Counted from the stretch's first letter, positions 32,337 to 42,077 are shown. The stretch is DNA of 64,000 nt from Clostridiales bacterium FE2011 (GCA_017569305.1 CP069418.1:62001-126000); one strand, 5' to 3'. Notes: generated from the sequence alone by a model not told the origin. A program made the numbers and translations.

Positions 32337-35231
32337 TTACCTGACAGCAGGTGTCCAGTAATTCTGCTGATAAATATCAGTCAGCCTGAAGGTAACCTGG
32401 CATTTGCTCCTGTCAATCGGTGTATTGGCAATCTCAACCGTATCACCAAGCGTGATCGGTTCACCCAGCTCGTAAGTATCACGGTAAACGCCTTCATAGT
32501 CAAAGTAGTCACAGACAAACTGCAATGTATCACCCTTACCAATTGCAATCAGTTCCTTTGACTGGGTATCAGAAACACCATCCCCGTATCTGTACAATGC
32601 TCCCGCAATATATCCGTCTCCGTTATGTTCACTGTCAAAATTCACAATCAAATCAATCAATACTCGCGAATTCTTATTTTCTCCTTTTTTAGTCAGATAA
32701 GCAGGAACATATCCGGTGATTACATAATTATCACCGTCATCCACGGAGTTCAGATAGTAATAGGCCACCGGCTGACGGTCGATAGACAGCCATGTGCCGT
32801 CATATTCGGACAAAAGGCTGTTACCTTCAGTCTCAAAGGTGGTATCCATACCAAGGTCGATAAATCCTGTTCCGTCATTGTAGAACACATTCATCAGCAG
32901 GGAGGTCACCAGATCCCACTGTTCTTTCTCCAGCGTAATTTTTCCGTCTTTCCATACCAGCCGGGAAGCGTCGAAATGATTATCCAGGATATATTCAGCC
33001 GCGTTTTCCGCCGTCATGCTGCGGCCCATGAACAGGTCCAGGATGCTTCCCGTGGAACCGCTGCTGCTGCCGCCTCCGTAAAGGCCGCCCAGCAGTTCCG
33101 TAAGGCCGCCTGAAGAGTAGGAGGATGTATAACCGCCGCCCTGTCCGAGCAGGCTTCCAAGCAGGTCCGGTGATGCATAGGCACCGCTCCCATAATTGTT
33201 CAGGGACGTCCCTGCGCTGACCTGGCCGCTGACTTCCAGGCTGGCAAACTCCTGAATGCACCGGGTGTACTCTTCATCCATGCCGATCGCCTGGTAGGTG
33301 GACACCATCTGATTCACCTTGTTTGCCCGCTGGTAAGGGAAATAGATACTCAGGCCGTAGGCATGGCTGATGCTGCCGCCGGTTCTGTTATACTTCACAG
33401 CCCCCTGCAGTGCCTTGGCCAGCGACTTGCCCTCAGCAGTACCCATATTCTTTGCAAAATCCACCATGTCGATCTGGTCAATGCGGCTGGACTGGGCAAA
33501 TTCCCTGGTTTTACTGCGTGCTTTGGATACCGTCTTGTATTCCTTGTTCTGAATCAGCTCGTTTGTATCAATACTGAACTGTTTCAGTTCATCCGGAACC
33601 GTAGCCTGGAGTTCGGCAAGGTCCACAACGCTGAGGGTTGTTGCCTGCCCGCGGCACTGGCGGTTGCAAACTTCAACGAAATCATCCGCGATCTGCTTTC
33701 CGATCCGAATTGTGGGAAGACTGGTGTTTTTGTTCAGGTTGTTCAGCCAGTTTGTATAATACCAGCCGACACCCGGTTCCGTTTCTTCGCTGGCAATCAT
33801 ATAATCCGCATACTGGCTCAGCATGATGCCGTTTTCCACGGTTGCCATCAGACAGGCGTCAAATCCGATAAAATCAAACTTGACGTTCGCCTTTTTCAGG
33901 GCGCTGTTAATCCCGGCCAGTGTCATGGACTGGTTATGGCCGACCTTTTCATCATAACCGAATCCGCTGACCGAACCGCCGCCGTGATCCCAGAAAATGA
34001 GACACATCCGGTTTGCCGGGAAGTTTTTCTTACCGTACTGTATAAAGGTTGTCAGCGTATCGGGACTGACCATGCTTCCTCTGCCCATATCCTTTTCCAG
34101 GCAGAGGAACTTGCCATCCTTTATCTGATAAATCTGGTTTACAGATGAGGAAACAACATTGTTACGCCATCTGCTGCATCCTCCGGTAAACACAATCAGG
34201 TTTATTTTGTCTCCGACTGTTGCAGCAGCCATTTCCTTCAGGTCGGAAGTCGCCATTCCCTGCTGGCTTTCCAGGTCTGTGCCGCACATGTAAACCATGA
34301 TTGTCACATTATCCTGCTTGTTTCCGATAATCTCTGTGAATTTAGCCCGTGCTCCCGTGGCAACAGTCTCGTCCAGTGCCGTTGTGTTGTCTTCACCAGA
34401 AGAAGTAAAGTAAGGAACCGCGCTGCTCTGATTCGAAACAGTTCCCGTTCCTGTCAGTCCGGAAAAAAGGCTGTCAGCACTGCCGGTATAGTCATAGGCT
34501 GTGCTTCCGGATCCCATGAGGGAGCTCAGCAGGTTACCGATATCCATCCCGCTTCCCGAAGAAGCAGTTGAGCCTGAAGAGGTTTCGCCGGACTGTGTTA
34601 CTGTATTCAGAATGTTCGATACACTGCTGCTGCCGCTGTCTTCCCCTCCGAACAGGCCGCTCAGTCCGCCGCCTCCCAGGAGAAGTACGAGGGCGGCAAT
34701 AATCAGCAGCAGTTTGCCTCCGCCCATGCCGGAACCGCTTCCTGAGGCGCGCTGGGTTCCCGTGCCGTTCTGTTTCACTCCGTAATGATGCTGTCCCTGT
34801 CCGCCTGCGTTTGTTCCGGTGGAAGGATGTGTACCGAATGGATCAGCCTGACCGGCTGCCGGACGTGACCCGAAAGGATTTGCAGAACCGCCTGCCGGCC
34901 TGGCTGTATTTCCAAACGGATTCTGTGCACCTGCCTTCTGACCGCCTTGTCCGAACGGGAATCCGGAGCTGTCAGGTCTCTGGGCAGGGCGCTGCTGCCC
35001 GAAAGGATTCTGCTGAACCGGACGTCCGGAACCCGATTGTCCCGATGCCGGCCGCTGGTTCATATTGCCGAAAGGCGACGCCTGTGATGCACTTTGCTGC
35101 TGACGGCGGTCTTCGTAGCTTCCCGTATTGTTTACAGGGCCTGTGCCAAGACCTTCACCGCGTTTCTCGACGCCTTTGCCTTCATTGACAACCTTTTTCT
35201 CCCGGGATCTAGGTTTTCTCTGCTCGTCCAT
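32337..35231 (-). CDS. Membrane-anchored clostripain-family (C11) cysteine peptidase with PFG repeats
   Basis: 964 residues. Residues 1-172 are disordered and rich in Gly, Pro, Gln and Asn, with six PFG motifs (53, 76, 92, 105, 119, 131), most preceded by Asn, Ser or Asp. One membrane helix follows (about 173-186), then a Ser/Gly linker. The peptidase domain starts near 305 (VTIMVYMCGTDLES); the probable catalytic pair is His 416 (WDHGGG) and Cys 460 (GFDACLMAT), in the clostripain order. A glycine/serine-rich segment near 680-740 leads to a C-terminal beta-rich domain of unknown role. With no cleavable signal and a positive N-terminus, the repeat tail should be cytoplasmic and the protease outside. 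AAAGGAG is eight bases before the ATG. It lies between scpB and the radical-SAM gene. Confidence 0.83.
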   Translation of the reverse strand: MDEQRKPRSREKKVVNEGKGVEKRGEGLGTGPVNNTGSYEDRRQQQSASQASPFGNMNQRPASGQSGSGRPVQQNPFGQQRPAQRPDSSGFPFGQGGQKAGAQNPFGNTARPAGGSANPFGSRPAAGQADPFGTHPSTGTNAGGQGQHHYGVKQNGTGTQRASGSGSGMGGGKLLLIIAALVLLLGGGGLSGLFGGEDSGSSSVSNILNTVTQSGETSSGSTASSGSGMDIGNLLSSLMGSGSTAYDYTGSADSLFSGLTGTGTVSNQSSAVPYFTSSGEDNTTALDETVATGARAKFTEIIGNKQDNVTIMVYMCGTDLESQQGMATSDLKEMAAATVGDKINLIVFTGGCSRWRNNVVSSSVNQIYQIKDGKFLCLEKDMGRGSMVSPDTLTTFIQYGKKNFPANRMCLIFWDHGGGSVSGFGYDEKVGHNQSMTLAGINSALKKANVKFDFIGFDACLMATVENGIMLSQYADYMIASEETEPGVGWYYTNWLNNLNKNTSLPTIRIGKQIADDFVEVCNRQCRGQATTLSVVDLAELQATVPDELKQFSIDTNELIQNKEYKTVSKARSKTREFAQSSRIDQIDMVDFAKNMGTAEGKSLAKALQGAVKYNRTGGSISHAYGLSIYFPYQRANKVNQMVSTYQAIGMDEEYTRCIQEFASLEVSGQVSAGTSLNNYGSGAYASPDLLGSLLGQGGGYTSSYSSGGLTELLGGLYGGGSSSGSTGSILDLFMGRSMTAENAAEYILDNHFDASRLVWKDGKITLEKEQWDLVTSLLMNVFYNDGTGFIDLGMDTTFETEGNSLLSEYDGTWLSIDRQPVAYYYLNSVDDGDNYVITGYVPAYLTKKGENKNSRVLIDLIVNFDSEHNGDGYIAGALYRYGDGVSDTQSKELIAIGKGDTLQFVCDYFDYEGVYRDTYELGEPITLGDTVEIANTPIDRSKCQVTFRLTDIYQQNYWTPAVR

Positions 35232-35279
35232 GGTTCTTTCTCCTTTCTTTGGGTTCGTGTACCTGTATAATCTTGTTTC

Positions 35280-35840
35280 TTACGGAATCAGTTCTTCCGT
35301 ATCATCCTTTTTCTCCGCATCTTCCGGCTGTGGCATCGGCGGCAGCCCGTTCAGATCTTCCAGTCCGAAATGGCTCAGGAACTCATCCGTTGTACAGAAG
35401 AGGATCGGTCTCCCGATGGTGTCTTTTCTTCCTGCTTCACGAATCAGTCCCTTCAGCATCAGGCTCTGAAGGCTGTAATCGCACTTGACACCCCGGATCT
35501 GTTCTACCTCAGCGCGGGTTACAGGCTGTTTGTAAGCAACAACCGCCAGCGTCTCCATTGCCGCCTGGCTGAGGCTTTGCTGCTGAACAGGCTGCAAAAG
35601 CCTTACAACATCTCCGGAGTACAACGGTCTTGTCGCCAGCTGCACATGATCTCCGAACCGTTTCAGCAGAAATCCCCGCTGCTCATAATCATATTCGTCC
35701 TTCAGGCTGTCGATTGCCTCCCGGACTTCCTTTTCCCCGGTCTGAAGCGCGCGTGCAAGTTCCTTGACAGGTACTGCTTCCCCTGCCACAAACAGGATGG
35801 CCTCGATTCTTCCTTTCAGGTTTCCTTCCTCATTGTTCAA
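35280..35840 (-). CDS. scpB: Segregation and condensation protein B
   Basis: Winged-helix kleisin-associated subunit of the SMC-ScpA-ScpB condensin, which organises and segregates the chromosome. 186 residues; the tandem winged-helix pattern includes EAILFVAGEAV near residue 12, ETLAVVAYKQPVTRAEVEQIRG near 95 and KGLIREAGRKD near 130. It overlaps the end of scpA by 11 bases. The acidic C-terminal tail (QPEDAEKKDD) is variable in the family. Confidence 0.94.
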   Translation of the reverse strand: MNNEEGNLKGRIEAILFVAGEAVPVKELARALQTGEKEVREAIDSLKDEYDYEQRGFLLKRFGDHVQLATRPLYSGDVVRLLQPVQQQSLSQAAMETLAVVAYKQPVTRAEVEQIRGVKCDYSLQSLMLKGLIREAGRKDTIGRPILFCTTDEFLSHFGLEDLNGLPPMPQPEDAEKKDDTEELIP

Positions 35841-36630
35841 GGGTCGTAGTCACCTCCCCGGTCATATCCGTCAGATCCTTCGGTGTCTTTTTTTGCCTGG
35901 CTTTTCCGGCAATCAGCTCTATCCCGCCGTATACAGCATCCTGTTTCACATGCATCTGTCCCAGCTTAAGCAGCTCCAGAACCGCCAGGAAATACGTAAC
36001 GACTTCCTCCCGTGTAGGTGCTTCCGAAAAAGCGTCCTCAAACCGCATCCTTTTTTTCTTACGGATACGATAGATCAGGTTCAGCATGCATTCCTGCACT
36101 GTATGACTGTCTCTGTGGATGTTCCTCGGTGCGTAATGATTGCTTTCAGGATCATCATCCAGCTGCGGCCTCCGCTGCCAGATTCTGAGGAAGGCTTCCT
36201 GCAGTCCCTGCAGCGTCAGGCCTGTCAGTTCAACCTCCTGCGGTGGAAGCGGGTATTCCTCCGGCAGCTTTGTGAAAACACGTTTTGCGGCGTCTTCAAA
36301 GGATTTCATGCTTTCGGCCGTTTCCCGGAATCGTTTATATTCCTCGAGCCTTCTGATCAGTTCAGTTTCGGGATCTGTTTCATCCTCCGTTTTCGGCAGA
36401 CGCGGCAGCATGGCCCGGCTTTTGATTTCCAGCAGCGTTGCCGCCATCAGCAGGAAGTCGCTTGCCTCATCCATATCCAGATCAGGCGCATTCCGGACTA
36501 TTTCCAGATACTGGTCTGTGATTTCACTGACAAAGATATCCCTGATATCAATCTGGGCTTTGCCGATCAATGTCAGCAGCAGATCCAGCGGACCGTCAAA
36601 ATCCTTCAGCTTAAAGGCCAGTGTGATCAT
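35830..36630 (-). CDS. scpA: Segregation and condensation protein A
   Basis: Kleisin that bridges the two SMC heads. The N-terminal FDGPLDLLLTLI motif near residue 10, the EASDFLLMAATLLEIKSR helix near 56 and a C-terminal winged helix near 210-260 are typical. 266 residues. The ribosome site (GGAG 14 bases upstream) is weak. It starts 22 bases after the M50 peptidase gene, an order shared with many Clostridia and bacilli. smc itself is elsewhere. Confidence 0.94.
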   Translation of the reverse strand: MITLAFKLKDFDGPLDLLLTLIGKAQIDIRDIFVSEITDQYLEIVRNAPDLDMDEASDFLLMAATLLEIKSRAMLPRLPKTEDETDPETELIRRLEEYKRFRETAESMKSFEDAAKRVFTKLPEEYPLPPQEVELTGLTLQGLQEAFLRIWQRRPQLDDDPESNHYAPRNIHRDSHTVQECMLNLIYRIRKKKRMRFEDAFSEAPTREEVVTYFLAVLELLKLGQMHVKQDAVYGGIELIAGKARQKKTPKDLTDMTGEVTTTLEQ

Positions 36631-36652
36631 TGATAATCTATTATCTCCGTCC

Positions 36653-37441
36653 TCAGATAATCAGGGATATCACAGATGTCAGGGCACCCATCACCGCGCT
36701 GTTCGCAGCGGAGAGCACGCCTGAGAGAGCACCGCTCATGCAGATAACCAGAAAAACAACATGAATGGTCTGCATTGTCTGTGCACTCAAAGCCAAACGG
36801 CCTTTGAAAACAAACTGATCCATGAACCGGAAGCCGTCCAGCGGCGGCACGGGAAGCAGATTAAAGATTGCCAGGCCCAGGTTCATCTGCGCCAGCATCA
36901 GAAACAGCCTCTGCACATACATCAGCCAGGGGATCTGTGCATAATCAGCCAAAGCCTTTAACTCTCCGGAATAAACATAATACGGTAAAAAACCTTCATA
37001 AATATTGATCAGCAGGGCTTTATCACCCATTTGTGAAACAATCTCTTTCCCCCAGATGAATTTTGCAAGAATAGCTGAAATAATCAGGCTCAGGATACAG
37101 ATCAGCAGATTCGTCACAATACCTGCCAGGGAAACAATGATGTAATCCCTTCTGTAATGACGGAAATTGCGGGGATTGACCGGCACGGGTTTTGCCCATC
37201 CCACCCTCAGAAAAATCATACAGATCGTACCAAGCGGATCCAGGTGTTTGCGGGGATCCAGTGTCAGACGCCCCAGCCACCATGCTGTAGAGTCACCACA
37301 TTTCAGTGCGGCATAACCGTGTGCACATTCATGGATGATCAGGCTGAACAACAGGCAGATAGCCAAATACAGCAATGTGATAATCGTTCCGCCCGGATCC
37401 ATCCTCAGTTCTTGCAGCATCGACGTAATACCAGAAAACAT
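36653..37441 (-). CDS. Site-2 protease family (M50) membrane metallopeptidase
   Basis: Intramembrane zinc protease, 262 residues with about five to six hydrophobic segments. The zinc motif HECAH lies near residue 38 within LIIHECAHGYAA, and the third ligand region NLLPVPPLDGF is near 190. It belongs to the YwhC-like group that usually precedes scpA and lacks a PDZ domain; substrates are unknown. AAGGAG precedes the ATG ten bases upstream, 14 bases after ligA. Confidence 0.9.
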   Translation of the reverse strand: MFSGITSMLQELRMDPGGTIITLLYLAICLLFSLIIHECAHGYAALKCGDSTAWWLGRLTLDPRKHLDPLGTICMIFLRVGWAKPVPVNPRNFRHYRRDYIIVSLAGIVTNLLICILSLIISAILAKFIWGKEIVSQMGDKALLINIYEGFLPYYVYSGELKALADYAQIPWLMYVQRLFLMLAQMNLGLAIFNLLPVPPLDGFRFMDQFVFKGRLALSAQTMQTIHVVFLVICMSGALSGVLSAANSAVMGALTSVISLII

Positions 37442-37455
37442 AGTTTCAAATCTCC

Positions 37456-39420
37456 TTATGAATTAGCTCTCCTGAGCAGTTCCGCCTCATCAATGGTCTC
37501 GATGCCAAGACTTTGCGCCTTGGTCAGCTTGCTGCCTGCGTCTTCGCCGACTACCACGAATGCGGTTTTTTTACTGACGGATCCGGAAGCGTTGCCGCCC
37601 CGGCTGCGGATCAGGTCTTCCGCCTGCTTCCGGCTGAGTGTTGGCAGCGTACCTGTCACCACAATACTCATGCCGGAAAAAACACCTTCCGCCGCGGAAT
37701 GCATTTCACCGGGATGAACACCGGCAGCAAACAGTCTTTCAATCATCTGATTGTTTTCCGGGAAACTGAAATACTCAATTACACTGCCCGCCACAATCCC
37801 GCCGATATCCGGAATGGCCGTCAGCGACGCTTCATCAGCTGCTTTCAGTTTCTCCAGCGATCCAAAGTGCTGGGCCAGATCCCTGGCCGTTTTCCTGCCC
37901 ACATTCGGAATGCCCAGTGCAAACAGGAAGGCATCCAGATCACAGTGTTTGCTCTTTTCCAGGGCGTCCGACAGGTTTCCGGCCTTTTTTTCCTTAAAGC
38001 CTTCCAGCATAAGGAAATCCATGGGCGTCAGTGTATACAGGTCTGCCGGCTGTCTGACACCCATCTGGTCATACAGCTGCCCGGCCGTCTTTTCACTGAA
38101 GCCGTCAATATCCATCGCTTCGCGCCCGGCAAAATGAGCCAGTCGTGCCACAGCCTGGGGCCGGCAGCTTTCACGGTTCATGCAGAACAGATGTGCTCCC
38201 CGTTCAATCAGAGGACTTCCGCACGCCGGACAGATCTGCGGCTTTTCAATCGGTTTTTCATCCTCTTTCGGATCTCCGGCCCGTCCCATAATTTCAGGGA
38301 TAACATCGTTGCTTCGCCGGATCCACACATCGCAGCCGATCGCCACGTCTTTTCGCTGTATATCTCCCAGATTATTCAGCGTGGCCTTTTTCACTGTCAC
38401 CCCGTAGAAATCCACAGGTTCCACATGAGCAAGCGGGGTCAGTTTCCCGGTTCTTCCAAGTTCCCAGGTGACGTCGAGAAGTTTTGTGACGCATTCCTCT
38501 GCCTTGAATTTATATGCAACCGCCCACCGCGGGAATTTTTCCGTAAATCCCATCCGTTCCCGCAGGGTATAATCACCGACCTTGATCACAACGCCGTCAA
38601 TCAGCCAGTCGAGACTGCTGCGTCGTTTTTCCACCTCCAGAATACATTCTTCCAGAGCCTGGCGTCCTTTGCTGCTTCCCAGGTATGGGCTGACCTGAAA
38701 ACCGTTCTGCCGCAGGAAATCCAGCATACCGGGCTGGCTGTCATAGGGCGGGTTTTCAATGGTCCCGACCTGATAGAAAAATGCGTCCAGATGCCGGGAA
38801 GCCGTAACCGCCGGATCCAGATTCCGCAACGCTCCTGCAGCTGCATTCCGCGCGTTTTTAAGCGGTTCCTTTGCTGTTTTATTATACTTTTCCAGGGTGC
38901 TCAGCCGCATGATGCATTCACCCTGTACTTCCAGCAGCCCCTTGTACGGAATGGTTTTGGGAACCGAATGAATTGTGCGTGCCTGCGGCAGAATCGCCTC
39001 GCCCGTAATACCGTTTCCGCGGGTGGCAGCCTGAACCAGATTACCGTTTTCATACGTCAGGTTCAGCGTCAGTCCGTCAAACTTGTATTCCAGATAGTAC
39101 TGGAGGTTTTCAGCCTCTGCCAGTTTTTCCGTCCGCTGAATCCAGGCTTCCAGTTCTTCAAGGCTCTGCACCTTGTCCAGGGACCACAGCCTTGTGATAT
39201 GGCGGTGTTCCTCAAAGCTTTTCAGCGGCTCTCCGCCGACTTTTTTTGTCGGGGAATCAGGCAGTACAATGCCGGTTTCGCTCTCAAGCTTTTTCAGTTC
39301 ATCATACATCTGATCCCATTGCATGTCAGAAATGATGGGATCGTCCAGCACATAATAGGCATAGGATGTCTCATTCAGCCGCCTGACCAGCTGCTCCATC
39401 CGTTCCCGTGCCTCGCTCAT
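37456..39420 (-). CDS. ligA: NAD-dependent DNA ligase
   Basis: Seals nicks in replication and repair using NAD. The AMP-accepting lysine is in EYKFDGL near residue 112; four-cysteine zinc finger (CPACGS...CMNRESC) near 402-425; helix-hairpin-helix repeats near 440-560; BRCT domain from about 580 (GMSIVVTGTLPTLSRK). 654 residues is complete. It shares an ATGA overlap with pcrA upstream, the usual partner order. Confidence 0.97.
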   Translation of the reverse strand: MSEARERMEQLVRRLNETSYAYYVLDDPIISDMQWDQMYDELKKLESETGIVLPDSPTKKVGGEPLKSFEEHRHITRLWSLDKVQSLEELEAWIQRTEKLAEAENLQYYLEYKFDGLTLNLTYENGNLVQAATRGNGITGEAILPQARTIHSVPKTIPYKGLLEVQGECIMRLSTLEKYNKTAKEPLKNARNAAAGALRNLDPAVTASRHLDAFFYQVGTIENPPYDSQPGMLDFLRQNGFQVSPYLGSSKGRQALEECILEVEKRRSSLDWLIDGVVIKVGDYTLRERMGFTEKFPRWAVAYKFKAEECVTKLLDVTWELGRTGKLTPLAHVEPVDFYGVTVKKATLNNLGDIQRKDVAIGCDVWIRRSNDVIPEIMGRAGDPKEDEKPIEKPQICPACGSPLIERGAHLFCMNRESCRPQAVARLAHFAGREAMDIDGFSEKTAGQLYDQMGVRQPADLYTLTPMDFLMLEGFKEKKAGNLSDALEKSKHCDLDAFLFALGIPNVGRKTARDLAQHFGSLEKLKAADEASLTAIPDIGGIVAGSVIEYFSFPENNQMIERLFAAGVHPGEMHSAAEGVFSGMSIVVTGTLPTLSRKQAEDLIRSRGGNASGSVSKKTAFVVVGEDAGSKLTKAQSLGIETIDEAELLRRANS

Positions 39421-41741
39421 TCCTTTTCCCCCACTTTTACGATCGGAGCCACCGCCAGTGAGAGTTCACGCTCACCGGCCGTCTCAAAATTGATCCTGAT
39501 TCTCGCTTCTGCGCCGTTTCCGGAGACTTCTGTCACTTCTCCGAAACCAAACTTCGGATGCCTGACTCTTTCGCCCGGACTGAAGAGTTTCTGCATGGCA
39601 GACCCCGCAAAAGCGTTTGCAGCGCTGCCTGTAAAACCCCTGGACACACCAGGAATACTGTTCAGGTTCTGTCCGTTCAGCTTCAGCTTCGGCTTGCCGA
39701 GTGAAGCAAGCGGTATACGTTTTACAGTCTCGGTTTCCGGGAATTCACTCTCCCACGTACTGAAACCTTCTGCCCGTCCCGGTCTCTTTTCGACTCTTCG
39801 TCCATATCCGTATCCGGCGGCTGCCGAGTACTCTTCCCGGACAAGCCTGGCAGGGATTTCATCCAGGAACCTGCTCGGCGGATTATGACTGTACTGGTTG
39901 TACATCATCCGTTCAGATGCGCGTGACAGATACAGCCGTTTTCTTGCCCTTGTTATACCGACATACATCAGGCGCCTTTCCTCTTCAAGCCTGTTGTCCT
40001 CTTCCAGACTTCTGGCCGACGGGAAAATGCCCTCTTCCATACCGGGAATGAAAACATTGTCAAATTCCAGACCTTTGGCTGAGTGAAGGGTCATCATTGT
40101 CACATATCCGCTCCGGTCTTCCGCCCGGTCGAGATCTGTCACAAGCGCCACATTCTCAAGGTATGCCTCCAGGGTCGGCTGTTCACCCAGCATCGCGAAT
40201 TCATGCACCGAGCCACGGAATTCCTGTATGTTTTCAATTCTGTTCAGTGATTCCTCAGTGTCTTCTTTCCGGTACTGTTCCTCCAGCCCGGTCATCTGGA
40301 TCAGCATATCCACAAAAGCTTCAAGCTCCATGGTTTCTTTCATGGCGCACAGCATTGTCATCAGGCGGAAAAACTCTGTCACGCAGTTTCTGGCGCGGCT
40401 GCTCATATCATCAGGAAGATCCGCCATCGCGGCAAAAAGCGGCAGGCCCTGTCTTGCTGCATGTTCTGCCAGCGCCTGAACTGTTGTATCCCCGATCGAT
40501 CTTTTGGGTACATTGATAATACGGGTCAGCGAAATATCGTCCGCCGGATTGGCAACCACCCTCAGATATGCCAGGATATCCTTGATTTCCTTGCGTTCGT
40601 AGAATTTCTGCCCGCCGAAAACCCTGTAAGGAATCCCGGCCTGCATAAGTACTTCTTCAGGAATACGGCTCTGCGCGTTCGTCCGGTACAGCAGCGCCAT
40701 GTCCCCATAAGGGATTCCCTGTTTTTTCAGTTCCTGAATCTGCTGGATAATCCAGGCCGCTTCGTCTCTTTCATCCTGTCCGCAGTAACTGACAATCTTG
40801 TCTCCGTCACCGTGTTCCGTCCACAGGGTTTTGTCCTTCCGGCCTTCATTATGGGCAATAACCTGATTGGCAGCATCCAGGATATTGCCTGTGGAGCGGT
40901 AATTCTGCTCCAGTTTGATGACGACTGCATCCGGGTAATCATTTTCAAATTCGAGGATATTCCGTATATCCGCGCCGCGCCATCCGTATATGCTCTGGTC
41001 ATCATCCCCGACCACGCATAGATTCCGGCTTTCCGCTGTCAGCAGTCTCAGCAGCTCATATTGTGTGCGGTTTGTATCCTGATACTCATCGACCATGACA
41101 TACCTGAATCGTCTCCGGTATACCTCCAGGACAGGCGGATGGTCGGCCAGCAATACAAGGGTTTTCAGCAGCAGGTCATCAAAATCAAGCGCATTCATTG
41201 ATTTCATGCGCTTTTCATATTCCGTCATGACATCATGGATCATGGAGGATCTTCTGTCGCGCAGTGACTTTGCGAACCATTCATCCGGCATGAGCATTTT
41301 GTTTTTTGCGTCGCTGATTTTAGCCCGTATTTCCCTTACCGGCAGGAACTTATCGTCTATATTCTGCTGTTTCAGGATATCCTTCAGGATCCTCTGCTGA
41401 TCATCGTCATCATAAATCGTAAAAGACCGGCTGTATCCGATCTTTTCAATATCTCTGCGAAGAATCCGGGCACAGGTGGAGTGAAAGGTGCTGATCCAGG
41501 CTTCTTCAGCCTTCTCCTCACCAATCAGGCTCTGCACCCTCGTTTTCATTTCTTTTGCTGCCTTGTTTGTAAATGTCAGTGCCAGAATCGACCAGGCAGG
41601 CACTCCGTGGTCAATCAGGTTTGCAACCCGGTAGGTCAGTGCCCGGGTTTTGCCGCTTCCTGCTCCGGCCAGAATCAGTACAGGGCCCTCCAGCGTTTCA
41701 GCGGCCTTTCGTTGTTCCGGGTTTAATGTAGTCAGATCCAT
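39417..41741 (-). CDS. pcrA: ATP-dependent DNA helicase PcrA/UvrD
   Basis: SF1A 3'-5' helicase for repair, plasmid replication and removal of RecA or polymerase from DNA. Walker A AGAGSGKTRAL is at residue 26, DEYQDTN near 217, GDDDQSIYGWRGA near 243 and VTMMTLHSAKGLEFDNVF near 550. A C-terminal tail with a Tudor-like RNA-polymerase-binding segment (VRHPKFGFGEV) ends the 774-residue protein, as in Bacillus PcrA. It starts three bases after yerC ends. Confidence 0.96.
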   Translation of the reverse strand: MDLTTLNPEQRKAAETLEGPVLILAGAGSGKTRALTYRVANLIDHGVPAWSILALTFTNKAAKEMKTRVQSLIGEEKAEEAWISTFHSTCARILRRDIEKIGYSRSFTIYDDDDQQRILKDILKQQNIDDKFLPVREIRAKISDAKNKMLMPDEWFAKSLRDRRSSMIHDVMTEYEKRMKSMNALDFDDLLLKTLVLLADHPPVLEVYRRRFRYVMVDEYQDTNRTQYELLRLLTAESRNLCVVGDDDQSIYGWRGADIRNILEFENDYPDAVVIKLEQNYRSTGNILDAANQVIAHNEGRKDKTLWTEHGDGDKIVSYCGQDERDEAAWIIQQIQELKKQGIPYGDMALLYRTNAQSRIPEEVLMQAGIPYRVFGGQKFYERKEIKDILAYLRVVANPADDISLTRIINVPKRSIGDTTVQALAEHAARQGLPLFAAMADLPDDMSSRARNCVTEFFRLMTMLCAMKETMELEAFVDMLIQMTGLEEQYRKEDTEESLNRIENIQEFRGSVHEFAMLGEQPTLEAYLENVALVTDLDRAEDRSGYVTMMTLHSAKGLEFDNVFIPGMEEGIFPSARSLEEDNRLEEERRLMYVGITRARKRLYLSRASERMMYNQYSHNPPSRFLDEIPARLVREEYSAAAGYGYGRRVEKRPGRAEGFSTWESEFPETETVKRIPLASLGKPKLKLNGQNLNSIPGVSRGFTGSAANAFAGSAMQKLFSPGERVRHPKFGFGEVTEVSGNGAEARIRINFETAGERELSLAVAPIVKVGEKE

Positions 41742-41743
41742 GC

Positions 41744-42040
41744 TTATTTTTCTTCTCCCATAGCGTCAAGAACACGGCGATAGCCGTCCGCTCCGTATGA
41801 AAGCGAGCGGTTAACCCTGGAGATCGTGGCGCTGGATGCGCCGGTCTCCTCCGCGATCTTCTGGTAAGTTTCCTTTCTGTCAAGCAGATAAGCCACTTCC
41901 AGCCGCTGGCTGATGCTCTTGATTTCCGGGATCGTACAGATATCCTCAAAGAAGCGATACGCATCTTCCTCGCTCTTCAGCGTAAGGATAGCCTTCATCA
42001 GCAGATCGGTCTGACTGTTTCTGATTTTAGGTTCAAACAT
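41744..42040 (-). CDS. YerC/YecD family TrpR-like regulator
   Basis: 98-residue DNA-binding protein of the TrpR superfamily. The helix-turn-helix is KIAEETGASSATISRVNRSL near residues 59-78. Bacillus YerC sits next to pcrA and ligA too, so the arrangement is conserved; its ligand and targets are not established. ATG 42040 gives the family start MFEPKI with GGGAAG upstream; the frame extends to 42094 without a site. It is the first gene of the 22-kb run, so it may regulate that promoter. An imperfect palindrome at 42064-42077 lies in its leader. Confidence 0.86.
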   Translation of the reverse strand: MFEPKIRNSQTDLLMKAILTLKSEEDAYRFFEDICTIPEIKSISQRLEVAYLLDRKETYQKIAEETGASSATISRVNRSLSYGADGYRRVLDAMGEEK

Positions 42041-42063
42041 AAACGTCACTTCCCGCTCAATTT

Positions 42064-42077
42064 CACACTTTAGCGTG
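42064..42077. promoter_or_regulatory. Imperfect palindrome in the yerC leader
   Basis: CAC.CT..AG.GTG symmetry, 10 of 14 positions matching the reverse complement, 24 bases upstream of the yerC ATG. A possible operator for the TrpR-like product; speculative. Confidence 0.2.

Noticed and set aside
37513..39888. Very long plus-strand open frame of 791 codons
   Set aside because: Lies antisense to ligA and the end of pcrA, whose motifs are clear. Cysteine/histidine-rich, low-complexity translation with no family signature; a by-product of codon bias on the true strand.
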